64,000 nucleotides of DNA from contig NZ_CP102269.1 in the NCBI RefSeq assembly GCF_025148635.1, positions 3,844,001-3,908,000 of the forward strand, read 5' to 3'. Each line of letters starts with the position of its first letter. Position 1 is the stretch's first letter. This stretch comes from Butyricimonas virosa. Its GTDB lineage: Bacteria > Bacteroidota > Bacteroidia > Bacteroidales > Marinifilaceae. Below the pieces are notes generated by a model, which worked only from the letters and a program-made list of their open reading frames with translations, searched no databases and was not told the origin of the DNA. Below are positions 46,430 through 54,624 of the stretch, piece by piece. The position numbers and the translations under genes are program-made.

Positions 46430-46570
46430 TTGAAAATTGAAAGTTGATAATTGAAAATGAACTCCACTGTCTGTTTCGCGGCCACCTCCTCTGTTTATAG
46501 AGGGAGTACCCCGAAGGGGGGGGAGGGAGTTCAATCTAAAATCATAAATTTAAAATCTAAAATCAATAAG
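46430..46570 (+). repeat. Composite intergenic repeat between bioC and bioD
   Basis: The spacer starts with TTGAAAATTGAAAGTTGATA-type sequence, then holds a 74-nt structured unit bounded by GAACTCC (46459-46465) and its inverted copy GGAGTTC (46526-46532). Inside are the hairpins CCTCT/AGAGG and CCCCGAAGGGG. It ends in AT-rich TAAAATCATAAATTTAAAAT units. The unit resembles small non-autonomous repeats of Bacteroidales (recalled, not searched). Confidence 0.65.
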
Positions 46571-47251
46571 GTGGTATATTTTGTAAGCGGAATAGATACG
46601 GATGCCGGAAAGTCGGTGGTGACCGGATTACTGGCTCGCTCTTTGAGAAAGAGAGGGGTAAACGTGATTACCCAAAAGTTTATACAGACAGGGTGGGTCG
46701 GAATATCGGAGGATATTCTGAAGCACCGGGAGATTATGGGGATTGAACCGCAGCCCGTGGATAAGGACGGGACGACGTGTCCTTACGTGATGACATATCC
46801 CGCCTCGCCTCATTTGGCAGCGGAGATCGACAAGGTGACGTTGGATATGGAGCGAATTGCGGCTTCTACCCGCAAGTTGGATGCCTTGTATGACATGGTG
46901 TTATTGGAGGGAGCCGGGGGGCTATACGTGCCTGTTACCCGGGATTACTTCACGATTGACTATATTCAAGAGCATGGGCATCCCTTGATTCTTGTGGCTT
47001 CTTCGAAGCTGGGGAGTATTAATCACACGCTGATGAGTCTGGAACTTTGCCGTATGCGGGGAATTGAAGTGGCTTGTCTCGTGTACAACCGTTTCCCGAA
47101 CGACAGCGAATGGATCACGAATGATTCGATCACGATATTTAAACATTATCTGGAACAATATTTTCCATCGACAGCGTTGATCGAGATACCTGTGGTACAC
47201 GGAAACGATTACCCGGACGTGGATGTCAGCGTGTTGGAGGGCGGGAAATGA
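46571..47251 (+). CDS. bioD: Dethiobiotin synthetase BioD
   Basis: 226 residues from GTG 46571 (VVYFVSGIDTDAGKS), the only start that gives the normal N-terminus; an in-frame ATG at 46457 would translate the repeat upstream. P-loop GIDTDAGKS with K14; further family motifs EGAGGLYVP and ASSKLGSINHTLM. It closes the ureido ring of dethiobiotin from DAPA, CO2 and ATP. It overlaps the U32 gene by 4 nt (ATGA). Confidence 0.93.
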   Translation: MVYFVSGIDTDAGKSVVTGLLARSLRKRGVNVITQKFIQTGWVGISEDILKHREIMGIEPQPVDKDGTTCPYVMTYPASPHLAAEIDKVTLDMERIAASTRKLDALYDMVLLEGAGGLYVPVTRDYFTIDYIQEHGHPLILVASSKLGSINHTLMSLELCRMRGIEVACLVYNRFPNDSEWITNDSITIFKHYLEQYFPSTALIEIPVVHGNDYPDVDVSVLEGGK

Positions 47252-49056
47252 GAAGAGTGGAGCTACTTTCCCCGGCAAAGAATGTTGACGTGGCGATTGC
47301 TGCTATCAATAACGGTGCGGATGCCGTGTATATAGGTGGTCCGGCTTTTGGAGCCCGGAAAGCCGTAGGAAACAGTCTGGAGGACATCGAGAAGGCGGTA
47401 CTGTATGCACATCGGTTTTATTGCCGGGTGTTTGTCACGTTGAACACGATTCTCTACGACGAGGAGTTACCGGAGGTGGAACGTTTGATTCATGGCCTGT
47501 ACAAGATAGGAGTGGATGCTATTATCGTGCAGGATCTGGCTGTACTGAAGCTTGATTTACCCCCGATAGCACTACATGCCAGCACGCAGATGCATAATTA
47601 TGACTTGGAGCGAATCAAGTTTTTGGATCGACTAGGATTCCAACGTGTCGTGTTGGCACGGGAGTTGTCGTTGGCGCAGTTGCGGGAGATTCGCCGGGAA
47701 GTGAAGGCCGAGTTGGAATACTTTGTCCATGGGGCTTTGTGTGTTAGTTTAAGCGGGCAATGCTATATGTCGCATTACCTGACGAATCGGTCGGCTAACC
47801 GGGGCGAATGTGCCCAAGCCTGCCGGATGCGGTGGACGGTGGAGGACGATGCGGGAAAGGTGGTGCTAAAGGATAAATACGTGCTTTCACTGAAGGATTT
47901 GAACTTGTCGGCTCATTTGTCGGAATTGGTGGAAGCGGGTATTGATTCTTTCAAGATCGAGGGACGGTTGAAGGAAGCGGATTACGTGGCAAATGTTACG
48001 AATTATTACTCCAGTTGTCTGGATGAAATCGTGGCTTGCGATGAGGATTTGGCACGTGTGGGTGCCGGGTACGTGAAGGCTGGTTTCGAGGCCGATCCCG
48101 AGCGGAGTTTTAACCGGGGATACACGGACTATTTTTTCGTGCAGAGGAAACCGGGCATGGTGAACATGGATTCCCCGAAGTCGATGGGGAAGAAGGTGGC
48201 CATGGTGAAACAGGTGAAGGGAAACCAGATGTTTGTGGAACTATTGGAACCCGTGCATAACGCTGACGGGTTGTGTTACTTTGACGGTCGGGAATTGCGG
48301 GGCGTGAAGGTGAACACGGCCGATGGGGGTCGATTGACGTGTAACGAGAGACTGGACGTGAAGCCGGGAATGTTGTTGTACCGGAATTATGACCATGAAT
48401 TCGTAACACGCCTTGCTAAAGGGACTTCCGTGAGAAAAATTAAAGTGAAGATTGACGTGTATGTGGAAGATGCCCGGCTGGTGCTGGTGGCTATGGACGA
48501 GAATGGTATTTCCGTGACCGTTCGGAGTGACGAGACATTCGAGGTAGCCACGAATCCTGCACAGGTGGAACGTGTTGTCGGGCAACTGCGGAAGAGTGGG
48601 GATACGGAGTACGATTGTTATGAGGTGGAGTATCACGATGAAATGGTGCTTTTTATACCTTCTTCCGTGGTGAATGGTTATCGTCGGCAATTATTGGATG
48701 CTTTGAGCCGGGAACGGGAAGAGCAGCGGGAGAGATGGGTGCAGGAGCCTTTGAACCAAGACGTGAAATATACGGGGAGTGCCGATTGGCGATTGAACGT
48801 GGTGAATCGTCTCGCAACGGAGTTCTACCGGGAGCATGGTGTGGAGACGGTAGAACCGGGATTCGAGACCGGAAACAAGGTGAGAGGTAGGGAAGTGATG
48901 ACCACCCGCTATTGCCTGTTATTCGAGTTAGGTATGTGCCGTAAGACGGGGAAGGATAAAGCGCTGAAGTTTCCGTTATATCTTTCCAACAATTTGGGAC
49001 GGTTTCGACTTGAATTCGATTGTAAACATTGTTTCATGAAGGTATTGTCTATTTAA
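47248..49056 (+). CDS. U32-family peptidase/RlhA-like protein
   Basis: 602 residues. Starts VELLSPAKNVDVAIAAINNG, with the U32 signature around residues 157-176 (EYFVHGALCVSLSGQCYMS, including C165 and C172) and further cysteines CAQAC downstream that could hold an iron-sulfur cluster. The C-terminal 200 residues end in a second cysteine-containing segment (FDCKHCF). U32 proteins include collagenase-like peptidases, the tRNA/rRNA hydroxylases TrhP and RlhA and UbiU/UbiV; the rRNA hydroxylase RlhA is the best functional guess by length. It overlaps bioD by 4 nt, so it is co-translated with the biotin genes, though no functional link is known. Confidence 0.88.
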   Translation: MRRVELLSPAKNVDVAIAAINNGADAVYIGGPAFGARKAVGNSLEDIEKAVLYAHRFYCRVFVTLNTILYDEELPEVERLIHGLYKIGVDAIIVQDLAVLKLDLPPIALHASTQMHNYDLERIKFLDRLGFQRVVLARELSLAQLREIRREVKAELEYFVHGALCVSLSGQCYMSHYLTNRSANRGECAQACRMRWTVEDDAGKVVLKDKYVLSLKDLNLSAHLSELVEAGIDSFKIEGRLKEADYVANVTNYYSSCLDEIVACDEDLARVGAGYVKAGFEADPERSFNRGYTDYFFVQRKPGMVNMDSPKSMGKKVAMVKQVKGNQMFVELLEPVHNADGLCYFDGRELRGVKVNTADGGRLTCNERLDVKPGMLLYRNYDHEFVTRLAKGTSVRKIKVKIDVYVEDARLVLVAMDENGISVTVRSDETFEVATNPAQVERVVGQLRKSGDTEYDCYEVEYHDEMVLFIPSSVVNGYRRQLLDALSREREEQRERWVQEPLNQDVKYTGSADWRLNVVNRLATEFYREHGVETVEPGFETGNKVRGREVMTTRYCLLFELGMCRKTGKDKALKFPLYLSNNLGRFRLEFDCKHCFMKVLSI

Positions 49057-49225
49057 TAGGTAATCTATTTATGGTGTTTATAATACTAGGTTTGCAACGA
49101 AATGTATTTTGGGCAATTCTAATATAGGTTTACTCTGGCTAACTGTAAACTTTTTTAGGGTAATACAGGGTGTTTACCCGTTGAATACAGGGGGGACTTA
49201 GGGATTAAAGACGTATCAATTTCGA

Positions 49226-49282
49226 ATCAACTTCGGTACAAAGACGTTCACGAGCGTGTTTGTACCGAAGTTGATAGGTTTT
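49226..49282. terminator. Strong terminator after the biotin/U32 operon
   Basis: Perfect 17-bp inverted repeat (49226-49242 and 49259-49275, ATCAACTTCGGTACAAA and complement) with GACG/CGTG-type inner pairing, then AGGTTTTTG. A weaker stem GTTTAC/GTAAAC plus T6 lies at 49128-49156. The rest of 49057-49338 shows no ORF. Confidence 0.8.
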
Positions 49283-49338
49283 TGTTCTGGGATTATCTGG
49301 TGATTACCTTAAGTATTCATCCTTCTTTCATTTTTTGT

Positions 49339-49659
49339 TTAGTGAACGAGTTTCAGCCCGACAACTCCCGTCAGGATTAGAAACACGAAAAGGAGACGGT
49401 ATAAATTCGTGGAGTCGTGGAAAAAGAAAATTCCCAATAGAACGGTACCGACGGCACCGATCCCGGTCCAGATCACGTATGCCGTGCCGATAGGAATGCT
49501 CTTTTGTGCCAAGTAGAGCAGGAATCCGCTTAATCCCATGGAGACGACGGAAAGGGCGATGAAGTGGTAGAAGTATTTCTCGTGTAGTCCGGCAAGTTTA
49601 AAGCCGAGGGGCCAGCCGATTTCCAGTAGCCCGGCGCATATTAGTAAAATCCATTGCAT
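49339..49659 (-). CDS. gdx: Small multidrug resistance family exporter, Gdx (SugE) type
   Basis: 106 residues, four membrane helices. E13 in AGLLEIGW is the shared substrate/proton site of SMR proteins; KSIPIGTAYVIWTGIGAVG and the C-terminal GVVGLKLVH match the guanidinium exporter Gdx/SugE branch rather than EmrE. It should export guanidinium or related cations by proton exchange as a dual-topology dimer in the inner membrane. It is divergent from a Crp/Fnr regulator gene, with an FNR-type palindrome between. No guanidine riboswitch was recognised in the 24-nt leader. Confidence 0.9.
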   Translation of the reverse strand: MQWILLICAGLLEIGWPLGFKLAGLHEKYFYHFIALSVVSMGLSGFLLYLAQKSIPIGTAYVIWTGIGAVGTVLLGIFFFHDSTNLYRLLFVFLILTGVVGLKLVH

Positions 49660-49685
49660 AGGTGTATTTATTAAGTGTTATGGGG

Positions 49686-49693
49686 TAAAGTTA
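49686..49693 (-). promoter_or_regulatory. -7 promoter element of gdx
   Basis: TAACTTTA on the minus strand, close to TAnnTTTG; implied start of transcription near 49683, with the FNR-type box centred about 40 nt upstream. Confidence 0.45.
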
Positions 49694-49714
49694 GGATGGC
49701 GGGAATGGAAAATA

Positions 49715-49730
49715 CTTGATATTTATCAAG
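49715..49730. promoter_or_regulatory. FNR-type palindromic operator
   Basis: CTTGATATTTATCAAG contains TTGAT-ATTT-ATCAA, an exact fit to the TTGATNNNNATCAA box of FNR-class regulators. It lies between gdx and the Crp/Fnr gene. Confidence 0.75.
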
Positions 49731-49745
49731 AAGTTGGTATATTTG
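49715..49745 (+). promoter_or_regulatory. Promoter of the Crp/Fnr regulator gene
   Basis: CTTG (49715-49718), exactly 19 nt, then TATATTTG (49738-49745): a good match to the Bacteroides TTTG-N19-TAnnTTTG promoter. The -33 part overlaps the palindrome, suggesting autorepression. Confidence 0.65.
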
Positions 49746-49768
49746 CTTTTGTAATAATAATACGTTGT

Positions 49769-50311
49769 ATGATTGATGAAAACGTCTTGGAACGATTGAA
49801 GCCTTACCTGACGGAAGTGAGTTACCCGAAAGGGTATGTTTTGTTCAACAGTGAGAAGCTGGAGAGGAATATTTACTTTATCAAGCGGGGGATGGCTAGG
49901 GCGTTCGTTGAGGCGGATGGCCGGGATATCACGATCTGGTTCGGGCAAGAGGGTGACGTGATTATATCTGCCAGAGGGTACGTGTACGGGGAGAAGGGGT
50001 ACGAGACGATGGCGCTTCTGGAGGATTCGGAATTGTACCGGGTGAACGGGATGGATTTACAGGATTTGTATCGTAACGATATTGTGGTTTGTAATTGGGC
50101 AAGACGATTGATTGAATGGGAGTTCGTGAGGACGGAACATCATTTGATAGCCAATCTTTCAGAACCTGCTGCCGACAGGTATATGCAGTTGTTACGGGAA
50201 AAACCAGAGATTCTGCGGCGGGTGCAGTTGCAGCATATCGCATCTTTTTTGGGGATCTCCTCGGAACATCTGAGCCGGATTCGGGCGATCACTAAAAACA
50301 GAACGAAGTAA
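49769..50311 (+). CDS. Crp/Fnr-family transcriptional regulator
   Basis: 180 residues. An N-terminal cyclic-nucleotide-binding-like jelly roll (about 15-110, including YPKGYVLFNSEKLERNIYFI) and a C-terminal helix-turn-helix (LQHIASFLGISSEHLSRIRA). The recognition helix has E-x-x-S-R, the arrangement FNR uses to read TTGAT, which agrees with the palindrome just upstream. It lacks the N-terminal cysteine cluster of FNR, so it is not an oxygen sensor of that type, and the effector is unknown. It probably controls the divergent gdx gene. Confidence 0.88.
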   Translation: MIDENVLERLKPYLTEVSYPKGYVLFNSEKLERNIYFIKRGMARAFVEADGRDITIWFGQEGDVIISARGYVYGEKGYETMALLEDSELYRVNGMDLQDLYRNDIVVCNWARRLIEWEFVRTEHHLIANLSEPAADRYMQLLREKPEILRRVQLQHIASFLGISSEHLSRIRAITKNRTK

Positions 50312-50452
50312 CGAAAAGTTTCACGAACTGAAACTGTCCCGTTTTTTCCGTGTATGATTTTGTCAACCATGAAAGAAAGGCTTGATAAAATGGAAATATA
50401 TCGGTGTTTTTTACTACCTTGCACAAGTTTATGTGATTATTATAAGGAAGTT

Positions 50453-51640
50453 ATGCGAGTTATTCAATATATAGGAGTGCTTCTTTTCTTTTTCCTCGTG
50501 TCCTGCGAGAAAAATGACGTGGAGCCACAGAAGACAAGGACGTTGATGGTTTATTTGGCGGGAGATAATAATCTTTCGGGACACATGCAGAAGAATATCA
50601 GTTCCATGATGTCCGCTTGGAAGGAGAGTTATAATGCAAATATCGTGATCTATTTTGATGCTCCCAATGCAGCACCGGAGCTTTACACGTTCCGATTTAA
50701 AGGAAAAGAGGTGGAGAAACAAGTACTAAAAACGTATGAGGAGATGGATTCTGCGGATCCAGAAGTTCTGAAAAAGATATTGAATGAGATGCAGGATTTA
50801 TACCCGTCAGATTCGTATGGTTTAATTCTTGGTTCACATGCTTCAGGGTGGATTCCCTCTGGGGCATCTGGTCGGAGTAATCGGATGTTACATGCCGAGC
50901 CCGTGTTGACCCGTAGTTTTGGTAAGGATTATACCGGGTCAAACGAGATGGATACACGGGATATGGCAAAAGCAATTCCTTTTAATAAGGAGAATCTGGA
51001 GTTTATCTTGTTCGATGCTTGTCTGATGTCCTCTATTGAAGTGCTTTATGATTTGCGGGACAAGGCTAAATACGTGATTGCATCCCCGGCTGAACTGCCA
51101 GCACCGGGTTTCCCTTATGCCCGGGTGATGCCTTATTTCTGGGGAAAGGGGAAGGATTTGGAGAAGGATTTGGTGAAAGTGTGTGATGAATTTTGGGATT
51201 ATTATAACACGTATAATGCAACTAATCGTTTTGGTACGATTGCTTTAATTAAGATGGACGAGATGGAGCATTTATTTGATCTTACTCGGGAAGTTTTGCA
51301 AGGGCAAAAAGAGAATGTAGCCACGATAAAACAAAATGCCGTTTACTGTTATCCTATGGTGGAATACACCAAGCATGATCGCTTTTTTGACTTGGGAGAG
51401 TATATGAAGTATATGACCGAGGACAGAGAAGGACTTTATAAAGAGTATCGGGACTTCTTGGATAACGAGGTTGTGATCTATAAAAAAGCAACGAACCCAT
51501 TTTATTATACAGAAATACCGGAGGAAAAATTTAGCGGTATCGCAACTTATATTCCTCTAAGTATTAAAGTATGGCGTGTTGAAACAGAGGCTTATTGGAA
51601 CTTCCCTTGGTCGAGAGTTTATGATGCGGTGACGGAATAA
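50453..51640 (+). CDS. Clostripain-family (C11) cysteine protease lipoprotein
   Basis: 395 residues from ATG 50453, which has AAGGAAG upstream and gives a proper lipoprotein signal (lipobox LVSC, Cys18); a longer frame from 50354 is unlikely. Family features: TLMVYLAGDNNLSG near the N-terminus, the catalytic H129 in GSHASGW and C190 in FDACLMSS, and APAELPAPGF-like loop (SPAELPAPGFPY). Clostripain-type enzymes cut after Arg or Lys. It should be anchored in the envelope. The gene stands alone; no operon partner. Confidence 0.9.
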   Translation: MRVIQYIGVLLFFFLVSCEKNDVEPQKTRTLMVYLAGDNNLSGHMQKNISSMMSAWKESYNANIVIYFDAPNAAPELYTFRFKGKEVEKQVLKTYEEMDSADPEVLKKILNEMQDLYPSDSYGLILGSHASGWIPSGASGRSNRMLHAEPVLTRSFGKDYTGSNEMDTRDMAKAIPFNKENLEFILFDACLMSSIEVLYDLRDKAKYVIASPAELPAPGFPYARVMPYFWGKGKDLEKDLVKVCDEFWDYYNTYNATNRFGTIALIKMDEMEHLFDLTREVLQGQKENVATIKQNAVYCYPMVEYTKHDRFFDLGEYMKYMTEDREGLYKEYRDFLDNEVVIYKKATNPFYYTEIPEEKFSGIATYIPLSIKVWRVETEAYWNFPWSRVYDAVTE

Positions 51641-51764
51641 GTGATGTATCCATAATCCTCCTCGTTATTGCGAGTAACTTGCAGGGGTGTTGTGCCGTAC
51701 TCTCCTTGGTATCTCAGTTGTATTTCAAAGAGAGATTAATCAAAAAAGTACGGTTCGTGTAGTT

Positions 51765-51806
51765 AACCTATCGTTGACCTATCGTTAACCTATCGTTAAC
51801 CTACTA
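51765..51806. repeat. 11-bp tandem repeat, about 3.8 copies
   Basis: Units AACCTATCGTT, GACCTATCGTT, AACCTATCGTT and a partial AACCTACTA lie in the 210-nt spacer between the C11 protease and the M20 gene (51641-51850). No ORF or clear promoter was seen elsewhere in this spacer. Confidence 0.8.
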
Positions 51807-51850
51807 ACGAGACTACGGCACAAGTATAGAGAGACATACCAATATTATAG

Positions 51851-52984
51851 TCATTGATTTGCTTCAGCGATCGTGTAAAACAGGGTTGCTCCCGTTTCAA
51901 TCACTTCATCTGGGAAATCGTATTGTGGGGAGTGGAGTGGGGCACAGTTTTCCCCGGAACCCAAACCGAATATGGCTCCTTTGTATTGTTGCGTGAATAA
52001 CCCGAAGTCTTCACCCCAGCTGAATGGTGTTTGTAATTCTATGTATGGCAGATTGTTGCGAAGAGCCGCATTTTTGATCATACCCACGGACTGCGGGTCG
52101 TTTTCATTGGCCGAGAAAGGTTCCAACCATTCCATTTCGTGTTGCAGATCGGGGGTTCGTTTGCATTCGGTGGCGACCAACTCTTTCAGTTGTTGAGCGT
52201 GTTGGTGTAAGAGTTTGTCGGTTTTGGCCCGGAGCGTGGCTCGGATTACGCTGTTTCCTGCCGATACGCCGTACGCCTCTTCACCGACGTGAATTTCCAC
52301 GATCGTGGAGAGAAAGTAATCATCGGATTGAATATCGGTGTTATTCCAGCGCAATAATTCGTCAACAATGTTGAGCGTGGCAGGGATGGGACTGATGCCT
52401 TTCTGGGGTTCGGCAGCGTGTGATGTTTTTCCCGTGAGCGTGATGGAAACGCTTACCACGGCACACGTGAAGCTATCTTCTTTGCAAAGAACGGCAGAAG
52501 CGGGATAACCCGGGATGTTGTGTAGGGCAAATGCCTTGTCGATTTTGTAATAATCCAGTACTTTCGTGTCTAGCACGGCTTTTGAGCCGCTACCGTTCTC
52601 TTCTGCCGGTTGGAAAAGTAGCAGTACACGTCCTTTGGGCAACGGGCGTTCCGAGAGCATTCGTGCGAACCGGAGTAATATGGTCGTGTGTCCGTCATGG
52701 CCGCATTTATGTGCCACTCCCGGGGTTTGTGAATGGTGGGGTATATCGTCCGGTTCCTGTACAGCGACGGCGTCCATGTCTGCCCGGAACAGGACGGTGG
52801 GGCCGTCTTCCGAGAAGAAGTATTCAACGAGCAGCCCGTGGCCGCCCACGTGGCGAATGACTTTGGTAGGGTGGAACGCCTGTAATTTATCCTCGACAAA
52901 ACGGGCCGTTCGTGCTTCGTGGCCCGAGAGTTCGGGGTGTTGATGCAGTTCTCGGCGTATCTGGTAAAAAGTATCTTTTTGCAT
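51851..52984 (-). CDS. M20 family amidohydrolase (M20D type)
   Basis: 377 residues. N-terminus RRELHQHPELSGHE, metal-site region RADMDAVAV (about 68-75) and HKCGHDGH (92-99, with C94 and H96 as in M20D amidohydrolases), then FQPAEENGSGSKAV and ISHAAEPQKG-like TSHAAEPQKGISP. These cytosolic enzymes deacylate N-acyl amino acids or split small amide conjugates such as hippurate or indole-acetyl amino acids; the true substrate is not deducible. Divergent from the DUF2157 gene; a -7 box TACCTTTG lies upstream. Confidence 0.92.
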   Translation of the reverse strand: MQKDTFYQIRRELHQHPELSGHEARTARFVEDKLQAFHPTKVIRHVGGHGLLVEYFFSEDGPTVLFRADMDAVAVQEPDDIPHHSQTPGVAHKCGHDGHTTILLRFARMLSERPLPKGRVLLLFQPAEENGSGSKAVLDTKVLDYYKIDKAFALHNIPGYPASAVLCKEDSFTCAVVSVSITLTGKTSHAAEPQKGISPIPATLNIVDELLRWNNTDIQSDDYFLSTIVEIHVGEEAYGVSAGNSVIRATLRAKTDKLLHQHAQQLKELVATECKRTPDLQHEMEWLEPFSANENDPQSVGMIKNAALRNNLPYIELQTPFSWGEDFGLFTQQYKGAIFGLGSGENCAPLHSPQYDFPDEVIETGATLFYTIAEANQ

Positions 52985-53003
52985 AGCTTTTCAATTTACA
53001 CCG

Positions 53004-53055
53004 CAAAGGTAAAATAATTAATTGTTCGTGTGGTTACATTTATTTTCTATCTTTA
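53004..53055. promoter_or_regulatory. Divergent promoters between M20 and DUF2157 genes
   Basis: Minus strand: TACCTTTG (53004-53011) for the M20 gene. Plus strand: TTCG (53025-53028), 19 nt, TATCTTTA (53048-53055) for the DUF2157 gene. Confidence 0.5.
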
Positions 53056-53080
53056 CGCCGAATTATAAAAGCAAGCAGGC

Positions 53081-54145
53081 ATGAAGTTAAATAAGTCGCA
53101 AGGGGATTTGTTGAAACGGGTGATCGAGCGATGGGAGGCGGACGGCACGATTGACGTGAGTACGGCGGATCGGTTGAAGGGAAGTTACACTGTGCGTTCT
53201 TTCGAGTGGAAGGAGTTGGCGAAGTACTCGTTTTGGATTGCCATCGTGTGCGGGGTGATCGCTGTGGTGTCGGTGTTGGCGGATCATTTGATCATGGATT
53301 TGCTTGAAAGATTGTTTCTTTCTTCTTATTCTTTGGCCAGCGGCGTGTTTGCCATGGGAGCGGCCTTGGTGTATTACTGGGGGTGGCGACGACGGAAACG
53401 GATGCCTTACAAGGTTTTCAGTAACGAGACAATTCTTTTTTTGGGCGTGTTGCTGACGGCCGTTTCGGTCGGTTACTTGGGGGCAGCCCTGGATAATGGG
53501 AGCGGGCATTTTTCCTTGCTTTTTCTGCTAGCGGCGGTGATTTATGCCGTGTTGGGCTTTTACTTTTCGTCGGTGCAGGTGTGGGTATTTGCCTTGTTGT
53601 CGCTGGGAGCGTGGTACGGGGCCGAGACAGGGTATCTGAGTGACTGGGGCAATCATTTTCTGGGACTGAATTACCCGCAACGTTACGTGGCTTTCGGGGG
53701 ATTGCTGGTAGCGTGTCGTTTCCTGCTGGTCGGAAAGAAGTGGTTCACGACTTTTGATTACTCTACATACGTGGTGGGAATGTTTTATTTGTTTATCTCG
53801 TTGTGGTTCCTTTCCATATTCGGGAATTCGGAAAGCTGGATTCGCTGGTATTCCACGAAACAAGTGGAGTTATGGGCTTGGAATCTGCTGATTCTTCTAG
53901 GTTCGGTAGTGGCAATATTTATAGGTTTGAAACGGGATGATGCTGTTGCCCGTGGGTTCGGGATCACTTTTTTTCTGTTGGGTATTTACACGTTGTATTT
54001 CTCCCTGTTGTGGGATGTCATACATGCCGGGTTGTTCTTTTTTATACTGGCTGTATCTTTCTGGTTGCTGGGGCGTAAAGCAGAGAGGATATGGCACTTG
54101 GAATTTCTGCGTGATCCGAAGAAACCGAATGATGATATGAATTAA
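53081..54145 (+). CDS. DUF2157 domain membrane protein
   Basis: 354 residues. A soluble N-terminal part (about 1-45, QGDLLKRVIERWEADGTID) as in DUF2157, then roughly ten membrane helices (e.g. YSFWIAIVCGVIAVVSVLA, HFSLLFLLAAVIYAVLGFYF, LFFFILAVSFWLLG). DUF2157 proteins are membrane proteins of unknown function. It is 3 nt upstream of the YqaA-like gene, so the two are an operon. Confidence 0.8.
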   Translation: MKLNKSQGDLLKRVIERWEADGTIDVSTADRLKGSYTVRSFEWKELAKYSFWIAIVCGVIAVVSVLADHLIMDLLERLFLSSYSLASGVFAMGAALVYYWGWRRRKRMPYKVFSNETILFLGVLLTAVSVGYLGAALDNGSGHFSLLFLLAAVIYAVLGFYFSSVQVWVFALLSLGAWYGAETGYLSDWGNHFLGLNYPQRYVAFGGLLVACRFLLVGKKWFTTFDYSTYVVGMFYLFISLWFLSIFGNSESWIRWYSTKQVELWAWNLLILLGSVVAIFIGLKRDDAVARGFGITFFLLGIYTLYFSLLWDVIHAGLFFFILAVSFWLLGRKAERIWHLEFLRDPKKPNDDMN

Positions 54146-54148
54146 GTT

Positions 54149-54613
54149 ATGGATACACTGGTAAGTTTAGGGTATTGGGGGTTGTTTATCGGTTCTTTTC
54201 TGGCGTCGACGGTGATCCCGATGAGTGCCGATGTGTTGTTGGTAGGCGTGTTGACGTTAGGAGGGAACGTGTGGAGATGCTTGGCGATAGCCACGGTGGG
54301 TAACTGGCTGGGAGGGTTGACCTCGTACTGGATCGGGTGGCTGGGACGCTGGGACTGGATTGAACGCTGGTTCAAGGTGAAACGGGAAAAGCTGGAGCAA
54401 CAGAAAGGACACGTGGATCGTTACGGCGTTTGGCTTGCTCTTTTCACGTGGTTGCCGATCGTGGGAGATCTGTTTGCCATTGCCCTCGGATTTTATCGTG
54501 TCCGTCCGAAAATGTCTGCTTTCTATATGTTCGTGGGGCGTTTCGTCCGCTTTCTGGTGTGGGTGTTGTTGTATATCAGGTACGCTGATCGTTTTATCGA
54601 GTGGATCAGTTGA
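54149..54613 (+). CDS. YqaA-family (DedA-like) membrane protein
   Basis: 154 residues. Starts LVSLGYWGLFIGSFLASTVIPMSADVLLV and contains GNWLGGLTSYWIGWLGR and FTWLPIVGDLFAIALGFYRV, the small SNARE-associated/DedA-like fold of YqaA. DedA relatives have been linked to lipid flipping and envelope stress. It starts 3 nt after the DUF2157 stop. The convergent TPM gene ends 11 nt later. Confidence 0.85.
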   Translation: MDTLVSLGYWGLFIGSFLASTVIPMSADVLLVGVLTLGGNVWRCLAIATVGNWLGGLTSYWIGWLGRWDWIERWFKVKREKLEQQKGHVDRYGVWLALFTWLPIVGDLFAIALGFYRVRPKMSAFYMFVGRFVRFLVWVLLYIRYADRFIEWIS

Positions 54614-54624
54614 TCCGGTGATCG

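Noticed and set aside
46451..46570. Longer bioD start (TTG 46451 or ATG 46457)
   Set aside because: The extra 40 residues come from the inserted repeat; homologues start at VYFVSGIDTDAGKS.
49057..49225. Possible small RNA in the gap after the U32 gene
   Set aside because: Besides the hairpins there is no promoter match of quality, so a gene is not supported.
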